Of a stretch of 64,000 bases of DNA, positions 17,307 to 25,561 are shown in pieces. Both the position numbers and the translations under genes were made by a program. The DNA is from Gillisella vitis (GTDB lineage: Bacteria; Pseudomonadota; Alphaproteobacteria; Rhizobiales; Rhizobiaceae): NCBI GenBank assembly GCA_009744235.1, contig WPHV01000012.1, positions 1-64,000 of the forward strand, given 5' to 3'. The stretch's first letter is position 1. Each line of letters starts with the position of its first letter. The notes beneath the pieces are model-generated. The model was not told where the DNA came from and searched no databases. It saw nothing but the letters and a program-made list of their open reading frames with translations.

Positions 17307-17759
17307 CTAATGCCTGTCCTGGTCCAGCTTGCCTTGAAAAAATCTGGGATATTCGATGGCCGGGCAGCGGTTCATCACCATCTTGATCCCGGCTGCCTCG
17401 GCGCGGGCGGCGGCCTGGTCGTCGCGCACGCCAAGCTGAGCCCAGATCACCTTTGGCAGATGCGTGAGCCCCAAGGCTTCATCCACCACGGAGGGTAGAT
17501 ATTCGGAAGCGCGGAACACATCGATCATGTCGACCGGTTCAGGAATATCCGCAAGCGAAGCAAAAACAGTCTGCCCCAGAATGTCCTTTCCCGCCTGCCC
17601 CGGATTGACCGGAATGACGCGGTAGCCCTGGTTCAGCAGGAAATGCATGACCCCATGGCTTGGCCGCGCCGGATTGGGCGAGGCCCCGGTCAGGGCAATG
17701 GTCTTGACCGTTTCCAGAATGGTCTTGAGATAAGCGCTCTCATAAACGTCATGCTGCAT
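17307..17759 (-). CDS. CoA-binding domain protein (YccU-like), copy A
   Basis: A 150-residue single Rossmann domain of the CoA-binding (CoA_binding_2) family: IALTGASPNPARPSHGVMHF at 21-40, then GYRVIPVNPG, and the closing VVDEALGLTHLPKVIWAQLG and VVMNRC segments. The biochemical role of these stand-alone proteins is unsettled. A GGGAGA site precedes the ATG at 17759. A second copy, about half identical by eye, lies 0.6 kb away (18362-18826), with a small secreted protein gene between them. Confidence 0.85.
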   Translation of the reverse strand: MQHDVYESAYLKTILETVKTIALTGASPNPARPSHGVMHFLLNQGYRVIPVNPGQAGKDILGQTVFASLADIPEPVDMIDVFRASEYLPSVVDEALGLTHLPKVIWAQLGVRDDQAAARAEAAGIKMVMNRCPAIEYPRFFQGKLDQDRH

Positions 17760-17934
17760 GTCATTCTCCCAAGCACGCTGCTGTGATCCTCTGGAATTGC
17801 GCCCTGTCTTGATCGTAAGCACAACCGCCCCAGTTAACGAAGAGATATACAGCATGTCACCAGAAAGTGTGCGGCGGGCTTGGGACAAGGACATGCTATA
17901 GGGATTGGCGAATGTATTTGATGGAGATGTTCTG

Positions 17935-18279
17935 ATGAACCCGATGATACGGTTGAGCTTTTGCGTTGCCATTTCCTTATGGGGCAGCAGTGCGCTGGCG
18001 ATCGAGCGTTACAATTCAACCACGCTTGCCTGCGAAAATGTCCGGCAAATCCTGAGAGATCAGGGGGCTGCCGTGCTGCGCTATCCCTCGAAGCGTGTGC
18101 CGGGCATGGCGCTTTACGATCGCTACGTTCGCAACACCAATTCCTGTTCTCCAGGGGAGTATGCCGAACGTGCCACGGTACCGACACGCGACAATCCTGC
18201 CTGCCCGGTGCTGAACTGCAAACCGGTGGAAAACCTGCAGGACGGCTTTATCCGCTTCGTCCCGCATTATTCCCTCTAA
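17935..18279 (+). CDS. Small secreted protein of unknown function, cysteine-containing
   Basis: A 114-residue protein with a probable signal peptide (MNPMIRLSFCVAISLWGSSALA, cleavage near residue 22). The mature part has four cysteines, in TLACENV, NSCSPGE and the pair CPVLNC, which could form disulfides in the periplasm. It ends DGFIRFVPHYSL. I do not recognise a named family. The ATG at 17935 has GGAG 8 bases upstream. It is divergent from one CoA-binding gene and convergent with the other. Confidence 0.7.
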   Translation: MNPMIRLSFCVAISLWGSSALAIERYNSTTLACENVRQILRDQGAAVLRYPSKRVPGMALYDRYVRNTNSCSPGEYAERATVPTRDNPACPVLNCKPVENLQDGFIRFVPHYSL

Positions 18280-18361
18280 GAGAACACCCGGCCCGCGGAT
18301 AACCCACCAAGACGGCGCTAACCGCGCAAGGCAGCGCGATTATCGCCGGTGCCGCTTGCAA

Positions 18362-18826
18362 TCAGGCGACGGTGGGGGAGCGATGGGCAATATGACTGGC
18401 CTGGTAGACCAGCGGATATTCAGCGACCAGCGCTCGGTTCATCACCACATCGATGCCTGCCGCCTCGGCTTTTGCCGCCGCTTCATCATCGCGTACACCC
18501 AATTGACCCCAAATCGCTTTTGGTCGTCTCTCCAGGGCCAGGGCTTCATCCACCACCTCACTGAGGGCTTCCGAGCGGCGAAACACATCGACGAGATCGA
18601 TCGGCACCCCTATATCGGCAAGGCGTGCATGCACAAGGCGGCCAAGAATTGTGGTGCCAGCAAGCGCGGGATTGACGGGAAAGACCTGATAGCCCTTACC
18701 GAGCAGAAAACCGAGCACCCAATGGCTGGGCCGGTCGTCGCGTGCGGACACTCCAACCAGCGCGACAGTGCGGGTGCGCGCCAGAATCGTGCAGAGATAG
18801 TCATCGGAATAGTGGTCGTGGTTCAT
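18362..18826 (-). CDS. CoA-binding domain protein (YccU-like), copy B
   Basis: A 154-residue paralogue of the 17307-17759 product: VALVGVSARDDRPSHWVLGF, GYQVFPVNP, VVDEALALERRPKAIWGQLG and VVMNRALVAEYP line up segment for segment. A good AAGGA site precedes the ATG. Differences cluster near the C-terminus (SHIAHRSPTVA versus GKLDQDRH). Function is unknown beyond probable CoA or nucleotide binding. Confidence 0.85.
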   Translation of the reverse strand: MNHDHYSDDYLCTILARTRTVALVGVSARDDRPSHWVLGFLLGKGYQVFPVNPALAGTTILGRLVHARLADIGVPIDLVDVFRRSEALSEVVDEALALERRPKAIWGQLGVRDDEAAAKAEAAGIDVVMNRALVAEYPLVYQASHIAHRSPTVA

Positions 18827-18886
18827 GGCTTATCCTTCCCGGCTCGACAGCCGTTTCTCCAGACAATCCGTCCCTAAAACCTGTCG

Positions 18887-18945
18887 CTCAAAAGTGGGCA
18901 GCGGTTTTGCGATAACGACATGCGGCAAAACAAAAATTCAAAGCG
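18887..18945 (+). repeat. Dispersed rhizobial repeat (AAAAGTGGG...GGTTTTGCGATAA type)
   Basis: The segment from CTCAAAAGTGGGCAGCGG through GGTTTTGCGATAACGACATG to AAAATTCAAAGCG resembles a short intergenic repeat that I recall as very common in Rhizobium and Agrobacterium genomes. It shares only the CGGTTTT core with the RIME-like family here. Identification is from memory. Confidence 0.5.
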
Positions 18946-18982
18946 TGAAAAGCTACTCTGAAGATATACTTTGCTCTCGTGC

Positions 18983-19037
18983 TGCCGTTTGTCTTTTCAG
19001 GAAAACCGGGCTTCACTCTTCCTAAGGCAAACTCTAG
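18983..19037 (+). repeat. RIME-like repeat, single-unit copy
   Basis: GCCGTTTGTCTTTTCAGGAA, then AACCGGG, CTTCACTCTTCCTAAGG and CAAACTCTAG match the second unit of the 5.1 kb copy in the same orientation, with several substitutions. The first palindrome is missing. Confidence 0.65.
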
Positions 19038-19314
19038 GTCCCGGTCACAGGATAGCAAATTTGGCTTAACTGTTTGCAAAGACGCAAGGTCCCGCAATGA
19101 CACATTACACGGTGCCATTCGCGCCATCATTTCCCGATTAAGTAACCTTTTTTTGCACAACCATCCCTCTGCCGGTCCAGAATCGGAAACGCGAATACAA
19201 CCTTTGAGATAAAGACACACCAATACCCTCTCCGCCTTCCGAGGAGACATGGAAGCGGTCGTCATGTTATCGCTATCATTAGTATACTCTTTTTAAGGGA
19301 ATTTTCAAGCTTGA

Positions 19315-19330
19315 TGTGATCAACATCACA
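19315..19330. promoter_or_regulatory. Perfect CRP-type site in an AT-rich block
   Basis: TGTGA-TCAACA-TCACA matches the CRP consensus TGTGA-N6-TCACA at all ten fixed positions. Chance expectation is well below one per window. It is followed at once by ATTCAT-AAAG-ATGAAT (19330-19345) and by the 10-mer TTTTGTTCAT twice (19361-19370 and 19372-19381, one helical turn apart). No obvious target gene adjoins; the nearest starts are 18826 (minus) and 20136 (plus). Confidence 0.5.
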
Positions 19331-20135
19331 TTCATAAAGATGAATGCTATTATGTTCGCTTTTTGTTCATATTTTGTTCATGTGCATTTTAGCACCCTCA
19401 AACATTGAATTCCCTAATGATTACAAGTAGTTTTAGGTAAAAATTATTTCACTCGAAATGTCGTTAGACGTGCCAGAATTTAAATCGATTTGATTATCGA
19501 TCACCCCCATTGCGTAAGCCTGTGTTGACGCAAGAGCCTCGGGTTACGTATCTCAAAGGCTAGTTAACACCACCACTGATTGCAAAACCTCCATCCCGAA
19601 ACAAGCCGGAGCAACAGAGCGATTTGTCTCAAAACGAAGCACTCGCCTCACGCCGTCTACAGAAACCATTAGGCATCGCACATGTGCATCTCCACTCTCG
19701 TCCGAGAGGAAAAGATAAGTGCGTCTCAGAATTAGAAAGCAGCTGGCGTGCACTTTCAAATAATGCAGACTTCTCTGCCACCATGACCTCAAACCGGGTA
19801 CCGTGGATGAGCCTTCTCGCCGCAAACCTGGCAAGTTCAGCGTGACCGCCCCGCCGTTTGCACCAATGAAGAGGCCGAAATTCAGACAAGATGGCAAAGT
19901 ATTTTGCGGTAAAATAATACCACATATCTAATCACTTGTTTTCTATTGGTTTTTCGAACGCCGTCGCCAATCAGCCATCCTTGACCGAACCCGGCACCGC
20001 GACTATAAAACCGCCAGCTTGCGGCCCTTATGGACCGCATTCTTTTTGTGCGCATCAAAACGCACAAGACAAGCAACAAGAAACGCCCGACCGGCCCTTC
20101 AAAGGCTGAAAGGGTCCAAAAGAAAGTTGAACCTC

Positions 20136-20600
20136 ATGTCTACCTTCGTTCAGAAGCCTGCAGAGGTGGAGAAGAAGTGGGTCATCATCGACGCCGAAGG
20201 GCTCGTTGTTGGTCGCCTCGCCACCGTGATCGCCACCTATCTGCGTGGCAAGCACAAGGTCACGTATACTCCCCATGTCGATGATGGCGACAATGTCATC
20301 GTCATCAATGCCGAAAAGGTCGTCCTGACCGGCAAGAAATACACCGACAAGACCTATTACTGGCACACCGGCTATCCGGGTGGCATCAAGGAACGCACGG
20401 CGCGCCAGATCATCGAAGGCCGCTTCCCGGAGCGCGTTCTTGAAAAGGCTGTCGAGCGCATGATTCCTCGCGGTCCGCTTGGCCGTCGCCAGATGAAGAA
20501 CCTGCGCGTTTACGCCGGTTCCGCCCACCCCCACGAAGCCCAGCAGCCTGTCGCTCTCGACGTGGCCAAGCTGAACAGCAAGAACGTAAGGAGCGCCTAA
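20136..20600 (+). CDS. rplM: 50S ribosomal protein L13
   Basis: A 154-residue ribosomal protein that binds 23S rRNA early in 50S assembly. It reads MSTFVQKPAEVEKKWVIIDA and contains GRLATVIATYLRGKHKVTYTP and the signature region MIPRGPLGRRQMKNLRVYAG. The ATG is preceded by GAAAGTTGA, a modest binding site. Only 2 bases separate its stop from rpsI, the universal L13-S9 operon. Confidence 0.97.
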   Translation: MSTFVQKPAEVEKKWVIIDAEGLVVGRLATVIATYLRGKHKVTYTPHVDDGDNVIVINAEKVVLTGKKYTDKTYYWHTGYPGGIKERTARQIIEGRFPERVLEKAVERMIPRGPLGRRQMKNLRVYAGSAHPHEAQQPVALDVAKLNSKNVRSA

Positions 20601-20602
20601 GT

Positions 20603-21070
20603 ATGGCTGACCTCTCTTCCCTGAAGGATCTCGGCACTGCGCAGGAAGCTTCGGCTCCCGTTCACGTCCGTAAGGTCGACGCTCAAGGCCGCGCCTACGC
20701 GACCGGCAAGCGCAAGAACGCAATCGCCCGCGTTTGGGTCAAGCCCGGCACTGGCAAGATCACGGTCAATGGCCGCGATTTCCCGGTTTACTTCGCCCGT
20801 CCGGTTCTGCAGATGATCCTGCAGCAGCCTGTCGTCGCTGCTGCCCGCACCGGCCAGTTCGACGTTATCGCCACCGTTACCGGTGGTGGTCTGTCCGGCC
20901 AGGCTGGCGCTGTGCGTCACGGCATTTCCAAGGCCCTCACCTACTTCGAACCAGGCCTGCGCTCGGTTCTGAAGAAGGGTGGCTTCCTGACCCGCGATAG
21001 CCGCGTTGTTGAACGTAAGAAGTACGGCAAGGCAAAAGCTCGCCGGTCCTTCCAGTTCTCCAAGCGCTAA
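20603..21070 (+). CDS. rpsI: 30S ribosomal protein S9
   Basis: A 155-residue protein with an N-terminal extension (about residues 1-25) typical of alphaproteobacteria, the S9 core GKRKNAIARVWVKPGTGKIT and GGGLSGQAGAVRHGISKAL, and the basic tail ending FSKR, whose last Arg reaches the P-site tRNA in the ribosome. It is cotranscribed with rplM and followed by a terminator. Confidence 0.97.
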   Translation: MADLSSLKDLGTAQEASAPVHVRKVDAQGRAYATGKRKNAIARVWVKPGTGKITVNGRDFPVYFARPVLQMILQQPVVAAARTGQFDVIATVTGGGLSGQAGAVRHGISKALTYFEPGLRSVLKKGGFLTRDSRVVERKKYGKAKARRSFQFSKR

Positions 21071-21096
21071 TTGCGCTTCTGGAATTTTACATTGGA

Positions 21097-21125
21097 AAAG
21101 CGGGGCTTCGGCTCCGCTTTTTTTA
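21097..21125 (+). terminator. Terminator of the rplM-rpsI operon
   Basis: AAAGCGGGGC and GCTCCGCTTT pair around a TTCG tetraloop with one internal mismatch, then run into a series of T residues (21118-21125). It is 27 bases after the rpsI stop. Confidence 0.85.
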
Positions 21126-21215
21126 TGATCGATCATCAATTTGAATTTGTCTATTTCGGCTGAAGGAGCAAATTGACAACACGCCATGCCTCAACCCAAC
21201 AGAGAGTCGCCCGTG

Positions 21216-21548
21216 ATGTCCGGTTTTGCCAAATTGCCTTCTCCCCCTTACTACGTCGTCTGTTTTTCCTCGGTCAGAACCGAAGTCAGCAATGGCTACG
21301 ATGACATGGCAGAGGCCATGGTGACGCTTGCCAGCCAGCAGCCAGGCTTTCTCGGTGTGGAATCCGCCCGCGATGCGACCGGGTTCGGCATAACCAATTC
21401 CTACTGGAGCGATGAAGACTCGATCCGGGCCTGGAAAAAGGTCGTGGATCATCTGGCAGCGCAAAACCAGGGCCGTGCGGAATGGTACAGCCGCTATGAG
21501 GTGCGCGTGGCAAAAGTGGAGCGGTCCTACAGCTTTGCGAAAGGCTGA
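21216..21548 (+). CDS. ABM-domain protein (antibiotic biosynthesis monooxygenase-like)
   Basis: About 110 residues with a single ferredoxin-like ABM domain: YYVVCFSSVRTEVSNGYDDM, then QQPGFLGVESARDATGFGIT, NSYWSDEDSIRAWKK and AEWYSRYEVRVAKVERSY. Members oxidise quinone-like or heme substrates, or are only dimeric binding proteins; the substrate is unknown. An ATG at 21186 would add ten residues, but the AGAGAG before 21216 fits better. The 3' end of this gene is duplicated as a remnant at 22473-22515. Confidence 0.75.
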   Translation: MSGFAKLPSPPYYVVCFSSVRTEVSNGYDDMAEAMVTLASQQPGFLGVESARDATGFGITNSYWSDEDSIRAWKKVVDHLAAQNQGRAEWYSRYEVRVAKVERSYSFAKG

Positions 21549-21619
21549 CAAAGCAAGGATTGCGTGGTGCCATCGGCTTCATTTTGACCGATGCAGCGGA
21601 CGGAACCTTGGAATTGAAA

Positions 21620-22465
21620 ATGATCAAACGGCCTTACAATATTTGCATCGTGGAGCCGAAAGGCTTCGGTCACTCCAAAGCCTTCGAGGAAGTCGCCGAG
21701 GCCATCGACTATTCCTTGAAAGAATTGGGGTATCCAACGGCCCTTTCAGTCAACAGAGTGACCGACGACGCCGTCAACATCATCTTCGGGGCGCATCTCC
21801 TCCCCTTGCAGGACCTTCACGATCTTGATCCGAGCACGATCATCGTCAATGCCGAACCTTTGTCAGCGACCTCGGAACGGACACGTGACCGAATTCTCAT
21901 CTGCCTCAACGCCGGCTTGGAAATCTGGGATTACAGCCTCGCCAATATCGAGATCCTCAACCGAATCGGTGGGCGGCCAGCCAAATATCTGCAACTTGGT
22001 TTCCAGAAGGAACTGGACCGCATAGCGGCCGCCCCGGTCCGTGATATCGACGTGCTTTTCTATGGCTCGATGAATGAACGTCGCGCAGAGATTCTCTACG
22101 GCTTGCAAGCCCGGGGACTTGTCATCGAGCATCTGTTCGATGTGTATGGACGCGAGCGCGACGCCTGGATCGCCAGGTCCAAAGTGGTTTTGAACATGCA
22201 TCTGCTGGAATCGCAGATTTTCGAAGTCGTGCGGGTATTCTATCTGCTGATCAATGGCGTGGCCGTTGTCGGCGAGGTGAATGGTCCGGAAACACTGATC
22301 GATGATCGGTTTGCGCAGGGCATCGTCGCCGCACCCTATGGTGATTTGATCGACGTTACGGAACAGCTGGTGCGCGATGCTGCCAGGCTCGAGAAACAAC
22401 GCACCCTCGCCCGCGACGCCATCAAGCGCTATCCGCAAGTCTCCTTCACCCAACAACTACTTTGA
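21620..22465 (+). CDS. Glycosyltransferase-like protein, tandem copy 1
   Basis: A 281-residue protein, apparently a single-chain Rossmann-like fold related to the GT-B/CgeB-like group: YNICIVEPKGFGHSKAF at the N-terminus, IIFGAHLL, TIIVNAEPLS, DIDVLFYGSMNERRAEIL at 142-159, and FEVVRVFYLLINGVAVVGE at 201-219. No classical nucleotide-sugar motif is complete, so activity is a guess. The second copy begins 964 bp downstream and is about 69% identical without gaps (194 of 281 positions counted by eye). The ATG at 21620 has only a weak GGAA site. Confidence 0.65.
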   Translation: MIKRPYNICIVEPKGFGHSKAFEEVAEAIDYSLKELGYPTALSVNRVTDDAVNIIFGAHLLPLQDLHDLDPSTIIVNAEPLSATSERTRDRILICLNAGLEIWDYSLANIEILNRIGGRPAKYLQLGFQKELDRIAAAPVRDIDVLFYGSMNERRAEILYGLQARGLVIEHLFDVYGRERDAWIARSKVVLNMHLLESQIFEVVRVFYLLINGVAVVGEVNGPETLIDDRFAQGIVAAPYGDLIDVTEQLVRDAARLEKQRTLARDAIKRYPQVSFTQQLL

Positions 22466-22472
22466 TATCCTA

Positions 22473-22515
22473 ATGGCAAAAGTGGACGGCTACAGGTTTG
22501 CGAAAGCCATCTGCG
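22473..22515 (+). pseudogene. Remnant of the 3' end of the ABM-domain gene
   Basis: GGCAAAAGTGGA, then CTACAG and TTTGCGAAAG follow the order found at the 3' end of the ABM gene (from 21510), with small deletions; the peptides VAKVERSYSFAKG and MAKVDGYRFAK correspond. The distance from this motif to the next start codon is 111 bases here and 110 in the first copy. This shows it was carried along when the downstream gene duplicated. It has no function of its own that I can see. Confidence 0.65.
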
Positions 22516-22583
22516 CCATGGTCACAGCCCTTACCGTCATGCACCACACGTGCATCCTGGTCTCGTAACAGCTGGTCAGCGAC

Positions 22584-23429
22584 ATGAGTTCTGCAAAATA
22601 TAATATCTGCATCGTGGAGCCCGACGGCTTCAAGCATTCCATGGCCTTTCTGGAGATCGCAGAGGCGCTGGGTTATTCATTGAGAGCGTTGGGGCATCAG
22701 GCGGCGGTGAATTTCAACGCCTTCGCGCATGACGCAATCAACATCATTTTTGGCGCCCATCTGCTGACCCCACAGGATATCGCCGATCTCAAGCCGAACA
22801 CGATCATCGTCAATGCCGAACCGCTCTCGGCCATTGACGCGCCGGTGCGTGAGCGCATTCTCACCTGGGTCGAGGCCGGACTGGAAATCTGGGATTACAG
22901 CCGCGCCAATATCGAGATCCTGGGCCAGATCGGCGGACGTCCGGCGAAATATCTGCAATTGGGTTTCCAGAAAGAACTGGATCGCATTACGCCTGCGCCG
23001 CGCCAGGATATCGACGTGCTGTTCTATGGCTCGATGAACGACCGGCGTGCCGCCATCATCGATGGCCTGCGCGACAGGGGCCTTGCCGTCAAGCGCCTGT
23101 TCAACGTCTATGGACGCGACCGCGACGCATGGATCGCCCGTTCGAAAACGGTCTTAAACATCCATTTTTTCGACGCGCAGATTTTCGAGGTCGTGCGGGT
23201 CTTCTATCTGCTCAGCAATGGCGTGCCTGTTGTCGGCGAGGTCAACGGACAGGCGACGCAGATCGAGGAGCGTTTTACCCAGGGCATCGTGGCCGCACCC
23301 TATGACGAGCTGATTGATGTCACCGAAAAGCTGGTGCGCGATCCCGAAAGGCTTGCACGGCAGCGCATCATCGCCCGCGATGCCATCACGCCTTATCCGC
23401 AGATTGTCTTTACGCAAATGCTGCTTTGA
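22584..23429 (+). CDS. Glycosyltransferase-like protein, tandem copy 2
   Basis: A 281-residue, gap-free paralogue of copy 1. The segments GGRPAKYLQLGFQKELDRI, DIDVLFYGSMN, DAWIARSK and FEVVRVFYLL are nearly unchanged, while the region around residues 36-47 and surface positions differ. Stable length and conserved blocks argue that both copies are under selection. No strong ribosome binding site is visible upstream. It is followed by a complete RIME-like repeat. Confidence 0.65.
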   Translation: MSSAKYNICIVEPDGFKHSMAFLEIAEALGYSLRALGHQAAVNFNAFAHDAINIIFGAHLLTPQDIADLKPNTIIVNAEPLSAIDAPVRERILTWVEAGLEIWDYSRANIEILGQIGGRPAKYLQLGFQKELDRITPAPRQDIDVLFYGSMNDRRAAIIDGLRDRGLAVKRLFNVYGRDRDAWIARSKTVLNIHFFDAQIFEVVRVFYLLSNGVPVVGEVNGQATQIEERFTQGIVAAPYDELIDVTEKLVRDPERLARQRIIARDAITPYPQIVFTQMLL

Positions 23430-23462
23430 CACAGGCCGAGGCCTCTATAGGATTGCTGCATA

Positions 23463-23564
23463 AAGTTTGTCAGGGACAAGTGGAACCCGGTTTTCGCGAA
23501 AAGACAAACGAAAACAAGAGAATCTAGAGTTTGTCTGGTTCAATTTGAACCTGACAGACTCTAG
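23463..23564 (-). repeat. RIME-like palindromic repeat, complete copy 2 (inverted)
   Basis: The same two-unit structure as 5099-5203 in opposite orientation: AAAGTTTGTCAGGGACAAG, GGAACCCGGTTTTCGCG, AAAAGACAAACGAAAACAAG, then a palindrome CTAGAGTTTGTCTGGTTCAA to TTGAACCTGACAGACTCTAG. It ends only 24 bases before the agmatinase start, so it may be in that gene's leader. Confidence 0.8.
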
Positions 23565-23588
23565 AACAGCTGATGCGGATCAAATACC

Positions 23589-24542
23589 TTGGCAGATAAA
23601 TCCATAGACCACGCCTTCACGGCTAGCGATCTCACATCGGCCGCCACCGACCCGACCTATGCCGGGGTGCTCTCCTTCATGCGCCGGCGCTATACCAAAC
23701 TGCTGGATGGGGTGGACACGGCGGTCTGGGGCATTCCCTTCGATGCCGCCACCTCCAACCGGCCCGGCGCCCGGTTCGGGCCGCAGGCCATTCGCCGTGC
23801 CTCGGCCATTTTCGACAACGACCCGCAATATCCGTTCGAGCGCGATCTGTTCGCGGCCATGCCCACCGTGGATTACGGTGATTGCCGTCTGGACTATGGC
23901 AATCATTGGGAAACACCCGCTACCATTGAAAAGGAAGCGGCCGATATTCTCTCAAAGGCGAATTTCCTGCTGACGCTTGGCGGCGACCATTTCATCACCT
24001 GGCCGCTGCTGAAGGCCCATGTCGCCAAACATGGGCCGCTGGCGCTGGTGCAGTTCGATGCCCATCAGGACACATGGTTCGACGATGGAAACCGGATCGA
24101 CCACGGTTCCTTCGTCGGACGGGCGGTGCGCGAAGGCCTGATCGTCCCATCCCGTTCGATCCAGATTGGCATCCGCACCCATGCGCCTGATGATTGCGGC
24201 ATCCGCATGCTTTACGGTCATCATGTGGAGGAAATGCGCGCTGCCGAGATCGCCGCGCTGATCCTCGATCACACGGCGGGCCAGCCCGCTTATCTCACCT
24301 TCGACATCGATTGCCTCGACCCTGCCTTTGCCCCCGGCACCGGCACGCCGGTGGCAGGTGGACCATCCAGCGCAAAAATCCTCTCGGTTCTGCAAAACCT
24401 TCATCCGCTCGACATAAGAGGAGCCGATATAGTCGAGGTAGCGCCCGCCTATGACCATGCCGATATCACCGCCATTGCAGGGGCAACGGTGGCGATGTAT
24501 ATGCTGGGGCTGCGCGCTGAACGACTGGCGCGGTCTGGTTGA
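23589..24542 (+). CDS. speB: Agmatinase/ureohydrolase
   Basis: A 317-residue manganese ureohydrolase expected to split agmatine into putrescine and urea. The metal-binding signatures are present: TLGGDHFITWP, QFDAHQDTW and TFDIDCLDPAFAPGTGTP. Another guanidino substrate is possible, because the family is broad. The start is a TTG at 23589 (protein MADKSIDHAF); no ATG is nearby and the ribosome binding site is weak. It is followed 69 bases later by argC on the same strand. Confidence 0.85.
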   Translation: MADKSIDHAFTASDLTSAATDPTYAGVLSFMRRRYTKLLDGVDTAVWGIPFDAATSNRPGARFGPQAIRRASAIFDNDPQYPFERDLFAAMPTVDYGDCRLDYGNHWETPATIEKEAADILSKANFLLTLGGDHFITWPLLKAHVAKHGPLALVQFDAHQDTWFDDGNRIDHGSFVGRAVREGLIVPSRSIQIGIRTHAPDDCGIRMLYGHHVEEMRAAEIAALILDHTAGQPAYLTFDIDCLDPAFAPGTGTPVAGGPSSAKILSVLQNLHPLDIRGADIVEVAPAYDHADITAIAGATVAMYMLGLRAERLARSG

Positions 24543-24611
24543 TAAACTGATTCAAGCAATTCAGGATTTGAATCCGCAAAAGCGGGCAATCTCCTGAAAA
24601 GAGAGGGTAAA

Positions 24612-25544
24612 ATGACAGCGAAAATCTTCATTGACGGCGAACACGGCACCACCGGCCTGCAAATCCGCAGCCGCATGGCCGACCGCCGCGATGTGGAATT
24701 GCTGTCGATCCCGCAAGAGCAGCGCCGCAATGCCGCCCTGCGCGAGGACATGCTCAACAGCGCCGATATCGCCATTCTGTGCCTGCCCGACGATGCCTCG
24801 AAAGAGGCTGTGTCGATGCTGGCTGGCAACAACAATGTGCGGATCATCGATACGTCCACCGCCTTCCGCGTTGCCAAAGACTGGACCTATGGTTTTGCCG
24901 AAATGGACAAGGACCAGGGCGACAAGATCCGCTCAGCCCGCTGCGTAGCCAATCCCGGTTGCTACCCGACCGGCGCTATCGCGCTGATCCGTCCGCTTCG
25001 CGCTGCGGGCATCCTGCCGGACGGCTATCCGGTCTCGGTCAATGCCGTTTCCGGCTATAGCGGCGGCGGCAAGCAGTTGATCGCGCAGATGGAAGACGAG
25101 AGCCATCCCGAGCATCTGACCGTCAACAACTATGTCTATGGCTTGAACCTCAAGCACAAGCATGTGCCGGAAATGAAGGCCCATGGCCTGCTGGATCGCG
25201 CCCCGCTATTTTCGCCTTCGGTCGGCCGGTTCCCGCAGGGTATGATCGTGCAGGTTCCACTGTTCCTGGAGGATCTGGCCGATGGCGCGACCGTAGAAAG
25301 CATCCATGCGGCGCTTTGCGCCCATTACGCCGGGCAGGACATCGTCAATGTCGTCTCTCTGGAAGACAGCGCCAAGCTCGGTCGCGTCGATGCCGAGGAA
25401 CTGGTGGGCCAGGACACGATGAAACTCTTCGTGTTTGGCAATCCGGGCACCGGCCATGTCAATCTCGTCGCCGTGCTGGACAATCTCGGCAAGGGTGCGT
25501 CCGGTGCAGCCGTCCAGAACATGGACCTGATGCTGTCGGCGTGA
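24612..25544 (+). CDS. argC: N-acetyl-gamma-glutamyl-phosphate reductase
   Basis: A 310-residue NADPH-dependent reductase of arginine synthesis, the shorter (type 2) form found in many proteobacteria. It starts MTAKIFIDGEHGTTGLQIRS with the dinucleotide-binding loop, and the catalytic Cys117 lies in VANPGCYPTGAIAL. GYSGGGKQLI and the C-terminal GASGAAVQNMDL are typical. A strong GAGAGGG site precedes the ATG. A long hairpin begins 18 bases after its stop. Confidence 0.95.
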   Translation: MTAKIFIDGEHGTTGLQIRSRMADRRDVELLSIPQEQRRNAALREDMLNSADIAILCLPDDASKEAVSMLAGNNNVRIIDTSTAFRVAKDWTYGFAEMDKDQGDKIRSARCVANPGCYPTGAIALIRPLRAAGILPDGYPVSVNAVSGYSGGGKQLIAQMEDESHPEHLTVNNYVYGLNLKHKHVPEMKAHGLLDRAPLFSPSVGRFPQGMIVQVPLFLEDLADGATVESIHAALCAHYAGQDIVNVVSLEDSAKLGRVDAEELVGQDTMKLFVFGNPGTGHVNLVAVLDNLGKGASGAAVQNMDLMLSA

Positions 25545-25561
25545 TCGTTTGAACAGCTCTT

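Larger units (their letters stand above)
18827..20135. other. 1.3-kb gene-poor region with repeats and an AT-rich block
   Basis: No convincing gene is present. The left part holds two repeats (18887-18945 and 18983-19037). The middle (about 19265-19500) is much richer in A+T than its surroundings and holds a CRP-type site, a small inverted repeat and tandem 10-mers. The right part (19550-19930) has overlapping short frames on both strands with no recognisable domain, start site or codon pattern. The last 200 bases should contain the rplM-rpsI promoter. Confidence 0.5.

Noticed and set aside
18888..19265. 125-codon minus-strand frame in the repeat region
   Set aside because: It runs through two dispersed repeats and has no ribosome binding site or similarity.
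19553..19925. Overlapping frames of 73-114 codons on both strands
   Set aside because: No domain or codon signal in any of them. A decayed gene is possible but cannot be shown.
22473..22568. Short frame beginning MAKVDGYRFAK between the paralogues
   Set aside because: Better explained as the duplicated remnant of the ABM gene 3' end; no binding site.
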